Shown here piece by piece: positions 1 through 9,931 of a stretch of DNA of 64,000 nt. Both the position numbers and the translations under genes were made by a program. Position 1 is the first letter of the stretch. Each line of letters begins with the position of its first letter. Source of the stretch: Cymodocea nodosa (lineage: Eukaryota; Streptophyta; Magnoliopsida; Alismatales; Cymodoceaceae); the NCBI GenBank assembly GCA_036874045.1, contig CM072337.1:5146001-5210000 (forward strand). The letters run 5' to 3'. Below the pieces are notes generated by a model, which was given only the letters and a program-made list of their open reading frames with translations, made no database searches and had not been told where the DNA came from.

Positions 1-2
1 GT

Positions 3-525
3 TTTGATGGATTACTTGTTGAATACAATAGACTAGCCAGAAAATATAAGAAAGTCAAAATAGAAAGAAAGGACACCAGGAAAATGCTAGATGAATCTGA
101 AAATAAGATTGATTTTCTAAACTCTACGTTGAATAAATTTAAAGAAGAAAATCAAAGGCATGCATAGGAAATTTTAAAGTTCACTGCTATAGAAAGAAAA
201 TTGCATGCTGATTGTGAGAATTTAATTACTGATAAGAAAAAAATGATCTGTGAAATTGAGAAACTAGAACTGACTATTACTGATTTAAATTCAGAAATTG
301 ATGTGTTAAAGATTAAAGTCTATGATCAAAAGACTATATTAAGTAAATGGAATAATAGTCAAACTTTAACAAATGAACTCAGTAGTAAAATATCAAATGT
401 AGAAAAACATGGTATTGGTTTACACGATGTATCTTCTGAAAATTATATATTGCATGATGGTACTACTAAAAATAATGTCTTTATTTCTAGTACTAAGAAT
501 AGTAAGAGAAAAACTATTCCGTGTG
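3..525 (+). pseudogene. SIRE-type copia gag-pol linker (coiled coil), fragment
   Basis: A reading frame runs from base 3 with an in-frame TAG at 165-167 and no ATG of its own. It is rich in Lys, Glu, Asn and Leu in a coiled-coil pattern. This matches the linker that SIRE/Maximus-type copia polyproteins carry between the Gag zinc knuckle and the protease; element C in this window has the equivalent stretch at 36271-36735. No zinc knuckle, protease or RT is present, so it is a fragment. The frame continues a little past 525, but from about 526 the DNA matches LTR sequence, so those last residues are not part of the protein. The window edge cuts its 5' side. Confidence 0.6.
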
Positions 526-685
526 TAATCAAAAAGGGAATTAAGCTGAAAATATATTGTAAATTCTGTCTTGAAATAAAAGAATAGAATTTCATTTACA
601 AGTGTTTTATGCTCTTGTTTTATCCGCTAGTTTAATTATTAAAGACACAATTCACCCCCGCTCTTGTGATACAGATGATCCTACA
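526..685 (+). repeat. 3' end of a SIRE-type copia LTR (truncated)
   Basis: About 160 bp closely match the reverse complement of the end of element E's LTR (30413-30560), including the CAATTCACCCCC stretch and the terminal ATCCTACA. The LTR ends at 685. The rest of the LTR is missing and its tail is joined directly to the coiled-coil fragment on its left, so a deletion removed most of pol and most of the LTR. It lies on the opposite strand to E, so it is a separate insertion. Confidence 0.65.
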
Positions 686-3214
686 TAATTAACTTGTTAA
701 ACAAGAGGCTTACTAGTGAATTAATCTTAAAAAAGAAAATAAAAGCACAAAGCAGACAAAAAGATCTCTCTATCAGTTAGAGAGACCCAACACCCTCATT
801 GGATCATAAATCCAAGATGAAAGTGAAACTACCAAGTACTACTCCTGGTAGGGAGACACTTCTTCATTACAAGAATGAAGAAGGAAATAACCCCAAGTGG
901 GTCCCAACACCCCTTGGAGCACTAAGGACAACATGACAACCCTCACGATAGAGTAGAGAGAGAAACCACATAGGAAAATGTGGAACACATCCCTAGTAGA
1001 GTTGCCATTCTGTGAACGTTCGAAAAAAATCAAATATCGAGGGGGAACCTGAACGCCCAAGAATGATGCCAACACCCCACCAACGCGAACCCAAAAAGGG
1101 CCCACATTGGTGAAGAAGGAGTCGCCACCTAGTCCATTAAAGGGAGACTAGGAAAACCTGCACTATCAGTCTCTCGTGTATCAAGGATCGATAAGAAAAT
1201 CCCCCCAAGACTCTAGGCAAGTCTCTCGAGTACGAGTAGAGAAGGTGTGAGGCACCCTACCCGCCCGGCCGAAGCCAGCCTCTCTAGAGGGTCATGCAAA
1301 TGTCCTATCAGGCTCTAAAGTATGAAACAAGGGATTATGGGAAAAATGAAAGGTTCCCCCTAGAAACCATAGGCCCATAAGGCCTATGTAAAGACCACAA
1401 GTCTTTAGTCAAAGTAAGGGGAAAAAGGGTCAAGGTCAAAGTCAAATCATTGACTTGGACAGGCCAAAGCCAATTATTTGGTTTTGACAAGGTCAATATA
1501 GTTGACCGCATCCACTAGGGGGTGACCTATGTGTGGGATCACTCAAAAGATCTACCTAAACATAGGTTTGGGAAGGCAAGAAACCTTGGGCCTAAAAGGC
1601 CCAAGTAAAGGAAAAAGCCTTTGGGGTTGACTTTTTTATAAAAGTCAACCAGGGGTAGAAGTGTCTTGCAGAAAATATGCATGACAGGCCCAAGATATCA
1701 AAGTCATAGACTTGATATACTCCCTTTGGGTATCACAATTCAATATTGTGGTCGGGCCGCCCCAAAGGGGTAGAAAGGTCCAGGATAAAATTAACCTTAA
1801 GGGTTTTTATACAAAATGTACAAAAGGGACCTCCCCTAAGGTAAAAGCGGCCCGGAATACACCCAAATAAGTAATATTCCCCCTCTAAGGTATCACATGA
1901 AAGAGTGATAGAGCCTCTTTAGAGGGTTATGCTTAAATTAAACCAATTTAAGCAATGCTGATGTCAGCAAATGGGACAGCGACATCATCAAATAGCATGA
2001 TGATGTTAGTAGACGAGCGTGACATCATCATGACATCAGCTCATCAACTAGCTGCATTAATTGGTCTAGTCGGTCACCCTACTTGGATTAACCGATTATA
2101 ATCGGTTAATCCGGGGGTGGAGCCTTGGATTAATCCTAGGTTAACTAGTCTAACCAGTAACTCGAGTTTAATCCACCGAGCCTAGATCCGATTATAGGAT
2201 CCGAGTATGGTGACCTGGATCTGGGTAAAATTTAAGTTTACCAGATCCGCACCTGTCCAAGACACGCTTTCAGCCAAGATATTCTCGACCATCGAATATC
2301 GGACGACCAAGGGGGACCGTCGGAGGGACGACAGTATCGTCTTCTCTGGCGATGTCACTAGAATTCGACAATCCGCGAACCTCAATCCCGAGGTTCGCGG
2401 TCCTCTCGCCCCCAAATGCTGGTGTCGACACGCACGGGGCGTTGATGAAGGCCCAGCGGCGAAACACCGATGGAGACACCAGGCACGACTGGGGTTGTGA
2501 ACACGCGTTGTTGTGTAGGAACGATGACGCAACACGATGCCTAAAAAAGCATGCGAGCTAGGGCGATGGTGTAGTAGGATGGCGAAGCACGTCGAAGCGA
2601 CGGTGGCACAGTGGAGCGTGCTGGGACGACGTCGAAGTGGTGGTGGTGCAACAGAGCGCGTTGGGACGGCGTCGCATGTCGGAGTGGCGGTGGCGCAGCG
2701 GAGCACGCATTGCTAGTGGGAGGCTCAAGGCAGGATCGTTAGGTTTGAATCTAACGGTAGGGACTGGACGACTTGGAGAACCCTCAGATCTAGATCTGAT
2801 AGTCTTCAACAAAGCAATCCAACGGTCGAGATCAAGCATCTTGATATCGAGTGGACGGTCACGATCAATCAGATATTAAATCTGATCTAACAGCGCGGAT
2901 GCATTGTGGTGATATCCAACGGTCAAATCTCACACGATGAAAAGAAAAGATCGGACGGTGAAGACTTAACCATGCGATCAGATGGACCGGATCTCACCAT
3001 TGCAAGATCGAACGGTCAAGTAGAACCCCAATGCTCACTAGAACCCGGCGAGTCCTACGGTTGAGGCAGTCGTCGTCTCTAATGATGGCTACCTTTTTCG
3101 GCGAGCTAGGGAACAACAAAAATGAGCTCGCGTGACCTCTTGAGCTCAAACAAGCCTCAATCATGACCGGAGGAGGTCAGACCGAAGCTGAAAACCCGTA
3201 AAACCCGTAAAATC
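686..3214 (-). repeat. Non-coding LTR-like block, possibly Tat/Ogre-type gypsy LTR
   Basis: This 2.5 kb block is clearly richer in G and C than its neighbours. I see no convincing gene. Read on the minus strand it has GGGTGCCTCACACC (around 1246-1260) and then GGTGGCGACTCC (around 1121-1132), strings I associate from memory with the U5/leader of plant Tat/Ogre gypsy elements. It also holds repeated GACATCATCA motifs (1978-2040) and GGCC-rich stretches. No matching PBS, PPT or second LTR is visible, so the assignment and strand are tentative. It abuts a copia LTR end at 685 and the truncated LTR of element A at about 3215. Confidence 0.35.
2589..2720. repeat. GC-rich tandem repeat, about 40-47 bp unit, about 3 copies
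   Basis: Starts of the form GTCGAAG or GTCGGAG recur at 2591, 2631 and 2678, each followed by a GGTGGC..CAG..GAGC..GCTGGGACG-like stretch. The copies are imperfect. They create long spurious open frames on both strands. Confidence 0.5.
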
Positions 3215-4580
3215 TCAATCGTGAGTCCAGAATTGCAAGATAATCTCCTCTTCAGCATATAGGCATCAACCCGAAGCCAAGGCTAAAAGCTTTACGATCT
3301 TCTGAAATATGAGACGACGCTTGGTGAAAATGGCTTCCCTTCCCACGACGCGATCACTCCTCATAATGGTTGTCAGGCATTATGTTTGGCTCGGAATCGA
3401 CCCGACATCTAGAAAGTATCCTCACAGACCTCCGATGGTTGGTGATTGTGGTGGTGGTAACGATGGTTGGTGTGATACTTCGAAGAATCGCCGATACTGT
3501 CTGCAGAAAGCTTGGTGCTCCTTCTCTGTATACACTGGTCGTCCATCGATCACACCCTTTTCTTCTTTTTCTTCTTTTCTATTATATTTCTTCAATATTA
3601 ACTACTTCTGCTTGAATGGTCGGTTGGATTTCCTTCATTCATATCAACGACGATGCTTTCTTCTCCCTATGCGATACGTGCAATCGTGGTTTTTCTTCCA
3701 AATGTCCTGTTTCTGCAACCGCTATAGTGGCATATTAGAAAATAAATAGTTCATGGAGTTACAAATAACTCAACGAACTTTCTTCGTTGATTTAACTATA
3801 AAACACGTGCATAAATTTAACTATCTGATGCTCAAGTGCATTTCAGATATTTATAAACTTAACTATCCGATGCTCAGATGCATTTCAGATAGTTAAAAAT
3901 AACTCACTGATATATAACTTAAGTAAATCTACCAGATCTCGACACGTGTCAGTAGTAGTTTAATCATAAAATAACATTTCGGAGAGTTACAGAGCTAACT
4001 ATCCGATGCTTAGATGCATTTCGGATAGTTAGAGATAACTCACCGAAAATCCACTTAAGTCACTTTCCCAGAACATGACACGTGTCCTCAGCTATTTTAT
4101 AAATAAAAAGAGATTTCGGAGAGTTACACATATAATTGTCCGATGCCCAACTGCAATTTCGGATAGTTATAGATAACTCATCGAAAGTTCACTTAAGTCA
4201 TGCATTATGGTTTCGACACGTATACTTCAAGAAATAATAAAATATTCTTTCAAAACATAACTGTTCGACAATTTAAACATAACTATCCGACATGTTCGGT
4301 CTATTAAACATAACTGTCTGAAATATGGTCAATATGTTAAACATAACTGTCCGAAATATTAGAAAATTCAAATACTTAAGAATTTCACAGTCTACAACTT
4401 ACCGACAGTTCAGAAATGTACTAAATTAACATTAATTCCCCAAAATTAAGCAGATTCTTTAATTAAAGCATATAACAGTGCAATTATAACATAATGGCTT
4501 AATTCTCATATGATAAGCTAAATATTATGCAATTAGCCATCATTTAAACGTTAATAATATGCACTTTTTCATTCTAAACA
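3215..4580 (-). repeat. Element A 3' LTR, truncated
   Basis: It aligns along its whole length with 18308-19664 and, inverted, with both LTRs of element B. It starts on the minus strand with TGTTTAGAATG just after the polypurine tract and ends abruptly near 3215, where matching LTR copies continue for another 0.85 kb. It carries a module array with CACGTG-type motifs at 3804, 3943, 4079 and 4217 (spacings 139, 136, 138), each with TTCGGATAGTTA-type inverted repeats and ACTTAAGT. Confidence 0.85.
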
Positions 4581-4592
4581 CTTCCCCCATAC
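4581..4592 (-). other. Polypurine tract of element A
   Basis: Minus-strand GTATGGGGGAAG lies directly before the LTR start TGTTTAGAATG. This is where plus-strand DNA synthesis would be primed. Element B has GTATGAGGGAAG at the same place. Confidence 0.75.
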
Positions 4593-6321
4593 CTAAATTT
4601 TGCTAGTCCCTTAGCAAACTAAGATCTAATTAATTAGTTTTTCTAAAAGTGCTAGAATTAATTCTTCTTCTTCTTTTTTTTTCTTTTGTTCAGCATAAGA
4701 ATATATTCTGTAAGTTTCAGTAATCAACCTGCAAATATACTTAGAATATATGTCAATTACATACAAAGTATATCATCATCACATAGGTGTTAATTATATT
4801 ATCGTTTGTTCTTCTTTTGATCATCTATTATCCTAAATTTTTCAATAAGATTTCTAGAAGAAATTTCAACAACATACGAATCAAAATACAATCTAATTCA
4901 ATATGATTAAGACAAGTAGAATAAAGAATTGTATCTCCATTAAACAACTTCAAAAGTCAATTCTAGATTCATATTACAACAATTCTAGATAACAGAAAAT
5001 ATACTCGATTCATAAGATATCTGTATTTTATAAAACACTTGTATCTTTTCAGAACATTATATGTTTTTTTTTTTTTTTTTAAAGCTAATTTGACAAGCTT
5101 GAATCATACAAGAGCTTTCTAATGTACCCATGTAACGAGCTTTCAATCAACAATCCCAGATCTGATCAGGATCTTAGGTTGTCGATTTCAAGAGTCCTTT
5201 TTTAGGTCAACAATCCTTACATACCTATCTGCTCAAGTACAAAAGGCTTGTGATCAAACAAGTCAATCAACTCTCAAAATTTTCCCTTTTTTTTTTTTTT
5301 TTTCAATCAAACTACAAACACCAAACAAAACATTAATCACATACTATATATGTATGTATTTCATTAATACAGATGTAGTAATCACCAATCTCATATAGTC
5401 TTGTTTCTATCATTTACTGAAAATATGAATCCATAACAATAAGCTCATACTTTTTCTATAGTTTAATAAGATCTACACATAAATCATTCTACAAGTTCAA
5501 TCAGTCAAATTAAATGTATCTTTAATCATATGTGTTTCATTTAATCTAGAATTCATATTTCAGCTCCTTCAAGACTTCAAATAATTTACTGATTTTTCAT
5601 TAAACATTCTGATTTCATTTTAAACTCGTGAAACTGTTAAACTTATGAAATTCAAAAAAAAAAAGAAAGATACTATATCTGGATTTGCATAAATAGTAAA
5701 TTCTATAGCATCTTATATAGCCTTATAAGTATAACATCCAAGCAGTTACAATTTAAAAAAATTTTACAGTCTCAATTATCGGATATTTACAGCAAGTTCA
5801 TAAAAATTTTCAATTTCCACAACTTTGTAGTACCATTTTAATTCCTTTAATTAACAAACTTACATGGCTGTTACTTTAATTACCTCCCCCCCATACCTAC
5901 ATTTTGCATTGTCCTCAATGTAAAAGATTTGACAATAAGTACAGTAATTGTAGCAGGCATGAATACAGTTTTGTTTGATTTAAAATTCAGGATGAGTAAT
6001 TAGTTACATACCTTATTTCATTTGTATCTCTTTCTGCATATTCTGATTTTTGATTCTAAAAAACTTTTCATTCACAAATAAAAGCAAAATATAAAACAAA
6101 ATAACACTTAACAGATATTAATAAATCATTGTCTTGTGTGGAACCTAGGCTCCTATGCCTCTAGTGGCTCTCAGGCAAGCTAGTTGGTTTCCTAGAACAG
6201 ATACCAACAAACTGGATTGATATTTTGTTTCCTTTTTCTTTTATAAAATAAACTTGAAAACTAAAATTTTTCTAAAAATAAACGTATAATACACAAAACA
6301 TTAAACACACAAAATCACAGC
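4593..6321 (-). other. Element A 3' untranslated region with second PPT-like tract
   Basis: The 1.7 kb between the F-box gene and the PPT is AT-rich with poly-T runs (5067-5081, 5288-5304) and no coding frame. Element B has the colinear equivalent at 50687-52404. At 5883-5920 the minus strand reads ATTGAGGACAATG, then GTAGGTATGGGGGGGAGG, a second polypurine stretch resembling the PPT. Similar ATTGAGGACAATG-plus-G-run motifs are, from memory, common in plant Athila elements downstream of their genes. Confidence 0.6.
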
Positions 6322-7458
6322 TTAAGAACATGATTGAAAGGTAGGAACAAATGGAATAAATGTATTAGTCCAAGCAAACTTTTTAGGCATAGTTCTTCTT
6401 GCTATTAATTCTATTTTAATGCAGTTCTTGTTCCTTGTTAATTTGTAAACATGTAATATATTATAAATTCCAAATACAAGTGTATTACCATTAATGATAT
6501 AAAATGCAGAAAGGGATCCTTTTTGATTCCAGGGTAATGTAGTAGTTTCTATTTCTACATTTATTTCAATATACTCCTCTTCCCACTTCCATTCATTAAT
6601 GTCTTCCATAATCCATATTTGAAATTTCATCAGTTCATCCCACCATCTTATCAAACATAAAGTAGGATCATCTTCTTCATTATACCACATTCCTATTTGA
6701 ATTTCATTAAATTCTGTAGATGGTGGTTTAGCTATTTCTCTTGGTATAGGTAAAATTTCTATATATTCATCATAACTGTCTATGCTCACTATGTATAAAT
6801 CAGATCCATATGCTATTGATATCTCTATGACTAGATATATATATCCATCAAGTGTGACATGTGTTTGGTTAATTAATGATTTCTGTCCTAGATATATCAT
6901 AATATTTTCATTCCAAGATCTATTTAGAAAATTATACACACTTAAGCATAAATCTTCACCCTAATTTCTTGTAGGTCTCGAATAATATAATTTTTCAGGA
7001 ATTGTAGAATTTTTATCAGAAAATATTAAAGCCGATCCATAATTTATAGTTGGTAGTTCATATCTATTAGGTCTTCCTATATTCTATTCTTCTCTTGTTA
7101 TAGGATTTCTTATCAAAATATCAGGTAATAAACTTGCATATCTTGGTTTCGTCCTGTATATGATCAATCCTTCATCTATCTCCAAAATATGATCTATTTC
7201 TTCTAATGCATTGGGTGGAATTCCAATAGTTTCTTCCATAGCTAGATATTCATGGTTAATTGAACTATGATTAAATGACCTCCATATGAATCCATCTCTA
7301 ATCTTAGTCATTTTTGCAACTTGTAATCCCTGAAAATATTTTTCTTCAATACAGTCTTTAATTTCCTTTGATACACAACACAGCCTACATAAATCTTTAG
7401 CTGATAAGTTACTCAGTACTTCCTTTAGTGCATCCAATGGTAATTGCATCCATTCCAT
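6322..7458 (-). pseudogene. F-box / F-box-associated-domain protein gene carried by element A
   Basis: The frame starts at a true ATG (7458) and runs 379 codons to a TAA, a typical length for an intronless plant F-box gene. Residues 4-45 fit an F-box (LPLDALKEVLSNLSAKDL, then CCVSKE). F-box domains bind SKP1 in SCF ubiquitin ligases. The rest fits an F-box-associated domain: an IRNPITRE block near residue 120, a LDGYIYLV strand, an EILPIP block, and an IWIMEDINEWKW block. Two in-frame TAG codons break it (after residue 125, and about 39 codons later). It lies between gag and the 3' LTR, where an env-like gene would be. Related copies are at 32563-32719 (D, start only) and 50058-50686 (B, end only). 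The family is clear; the captured host gene and any target are unknown. Confidence 0.8.
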
Positions 7459-7641
7459 TTATCGATTCTATAAACACAAACAAAAATTTAGCAGAGACAA
7501 AAATTAACATAACTACTGCACACCCTCGTGGAGTTAAGGAATAACTCAACGGACTAAGTTCGTTGAGTTAAGGACTAACTCTACGATTAACTATAAATAA
7601 AAACATATATACATATAGATAGTTGCTTCATATATGCTGCT
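7459..7641 (-). promoter_or_regulatory. gag/F-box spacer with palindrome cluster (7525-7587)
   Basis: A short AT-rich spacer. At 7525-7587 it holds GGAGTTA..TAACTCAAC and GTTGAGTTA..TAACTC inverted repeats, the same motif seen in the other spacers of this family. A regulatory role is only a guess. Confidence 0.4.
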
Positions 7642-8831
7642 TCATTCAACTATCCTCCCAAAAGAGGTATTAATTTCATTAACAGTTTTATTGATAGGGT
7701 TAGGTATTGCTTGTATTGGCAATCCTCTAGTAGGTCTACCTTCCATTGGTTCCTTCTGTCTAAGTGGTATATTTCTATTCTGATTTTGAATTGCAGCATT
7801 TCCAAATACAAAATCTAGACAATTGTTTAATTGTTGGATTATCTTTTCTAATTTCTCTATTCTAGATCCTTGTTCAATTAATGCTTCATAACTTATATTC
7901 TTCTCAATTACATTTTCTCCTCCTTGGAAATTGTTGTTTCTCCAAGATAAATTCGGGTGATTTCTCCAATTAGGATTATAAGAATTTCCCAAGTTATCTC
8001 TCTGGTTTCTAGCATAAATAATATCTAAATCATTTATGTTTACATTCTTTTTTGCTAGCTTTTGATTTAATGATAACTCTTCTATTTTCTTTGTTAATTC
8101 ATTTAATTTCACCTCAAGCATTGTACTTGAATCTATTTCATACATTCCTCTTAGCAATATTTTTTTATCTACAATAGCTTCAGCCGAATTTTCCCACTAT
8201 GCAGTTCTTTTTGCAAAGTTTTCTAAATATGCCCATGCTTCTTCACTACATAACTTTAAAAATCCATTTTGACAAGTAGATTCTAATAAAGATTTTGTTG
8301 AAACATCTATGCCTTCATAAATTATACCTATTAATTGTGCTTTACTCATTGCATGATGTGGACATTGAGTCACTAAATCTTTAAATCTTTCAAAATATTT
8401 CTAGAATGATTCACCCTGTTTTTGGCTACACATTAATATTTCTCTCTTGTTTTTAATCATTTGATGTGTCGGACAATATTTTTCTAGAAAAACAGAGCAA
8501 AATTCAGTCCATGTAGAAATTGAATCAGGCGACAGAGTATATAACCATCTCTTAGCTGTGTCTTTTAAAGAAAAAGGGATATATCTAAGTTTAATAGCAT
8601 CTATACTCATGTTCGACATTTTCATCATTTGACAAACTTCATTAAATTCTCTAATGAAATAATAGGCATCCACTCTTTCTAATCCATGAAAATGTGGTAA
8701 TTGACTAATATAATTAGATTTCAGTTCAAACCTATCTCCCTTAAAGTTTGGCAATAGAATACAAGAAGGTTCATCAACTAAAATTCAGGATACAAAATCT
8801 CTCCTAATGGTTTTTCTACTGGAGCAGCCAT
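7642..8831 (-). pseudogene. Displaced Gag (capsid-type domain) of element A
   Basis: About 397 codons from ATG at 8831 to TGA. Residues about 30-140 fit a plant retrotransposon Gag: FELKSNYISQLPHFHGLE, then IKLRYIPFSLKDTAKRWL, then FLEKYCPTHQM. A CPHH..IYEG block and the NSYNPNWRNHPNLSWRNN block follow. Athila Gag proteins normally have a zinc knuckle before this last block; here none is present, and a CCHC motif instead opens the pol ORF. Damage: a 2-nt insertion near 8793, TAG codons at 8398-8400 and near 8200. Gag would normally precede pol; here it lies 3' of pol and ORF2, as in B and D. Confidence 0.75.
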
Positions 8832-9931
8832 CTCTACGTTCTCTTTTAAAGAAAGGTTAGCTACACCCCAAAGAATTTCGTTAAAGTTCAGTTTGGAAAA
8901 TTTTTCAGTACTCCTCTGCAATGAAAATTCCTGGGTAGGTGTTCTTACTAATCGTTTAGTGCTTAGAGAACGGGTCTATGTGCTCATAAATAAGTAGCAA
9001 AAGATTAATTACATACTAGTCTAAAGCTTTCCATTCAATAAATATTTGTTGACGAATGAAGTTGAATGAGCTGCTTCTCCTTCCAAGTCCTCTAATGCAT
9101 TCTCCTTTCTTTTAAAAGTGCTGGTAACTCGTAAATAACATTCTGTTTTATATATATACTTCACATTCATAAAGTGAATAAATCTTGTTGCAAGAACGTG
9201 GCGTGCAACGTGCATCATGGTTCCTATTTTTATGGGTACATGTTTCACTACTAATTTCAAATTTTGGTAATCACTAAACCAACAAAGTTTCATTTGTGGT
9301 TAAAAGAATAACTGTTCTACTTAATCCACGAACTAACCTCGTTGAGTTACAGATAACTCAACGGAACAAAGTCTGTTACTGTTACTAACTCCACGGACTA
9401 ACTTTGTTGAGTTACAGATAACTCAACGAAGTAACCTTATATTATATTACTGACCTCGTGGAGTTACGTTTAACTCAACGGACTTACTTCGTTGAGTTAA
9501 CACTTAGCAACCTCTAAGTTTTACTCTCATAAGTTCCTCTCTGTTCTTTTCTTTTTTTATTCTACTAACTGAAATAAAGTTAAATCTATGTCATTAATGC
9601 ATCATTCTAATCAAAATTCATTTAAATCTGACCATTATATAAAGATTTAACTTGCAGGTCATTTTATGTTACGTAGAATTTACATTTTACCTTGCAATAT
9701 GTAGAAATTTTTAAGCATTTATCCTATCATTCAGCTAATTGTAAATCTGTTACATATTCATTCATAAAGTTCCACAAATTACATAATATTCAATAAATTC
9801 CATTCATTTTACATCCAAAACATGTATGAAAATTGCATCTGAAGAATTATATTCATTAATATGAATCAATTACATTACAAGTACATCATACAATTTCATA
9901 CAATTTTACACAAGTAGACGAACAATACAAT
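8832..9931 (-). promoter_or_regulatory. ORF2/gag spacer: palindrome cluster, TATA-like box, possible intron
   Basis: Non-coding by my reading. A GTTGAGTTA/TAACTCAAC palindrome cluster lies at 9325-9510. On the minus strand a TATATATAAAAC run (about 9151-9163) follows. Then come GTATGT near 9013 and TTTTCATTGCAG near 8915-8926, which resemble a plant splice donor and acceptor about 100 bp apart, just before the gag ATG. B and D keep the TATA-like and GTATGT parts; D has ACATAG and B has CGTAG at the acceptor. An open frame at 9021-9293 is probably chance: its ATG is not kept in D. Confidence 0.35.

Noticed and set aside
201..587. A 128-codon frame as one protein
   Set aside because: It starts at TTG inside a longer decayed frame and its last 20 codons or so are LTR sequence.
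2182..2879. Several overlapping long frames on both strands
   Set aside because: They lie in GC-rich, partly tandem repeated sequence where stops are rare. Composition (Arg/Pro/His-rich) and overlap on both strands suggest chance.
3309..3749. Open frames of 121-146 codons in both LTRs of element A (also 18393-18758)
   Set aside because: They run antisense to the element, are not kept as open frames in the LTRs of B (only 74 codons at 53413-53637), and match no family I know. Likely chance frames in LTR DNA.
6322..7458. F-box gene as an ordinary host gene interrupted by transposons
   Set aside because: It occurs at the same internal position in elements A, B and D, so it is part of the repeat family.
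7642..8831. Downstream gag as an independent nested element
   Set aside because: No LTR, PBS or PPT flanks it in any of the three copies, and its boundaries are the same in all three.
9021..9293. A 90-codon frame before gag in element A (also 49420-49704 in B)
   Set aside because: D has ACG in place of the ATG plus a stop and frame disruption, and the region contains TATA-like and splice-like motifs. More likely leader than gene.
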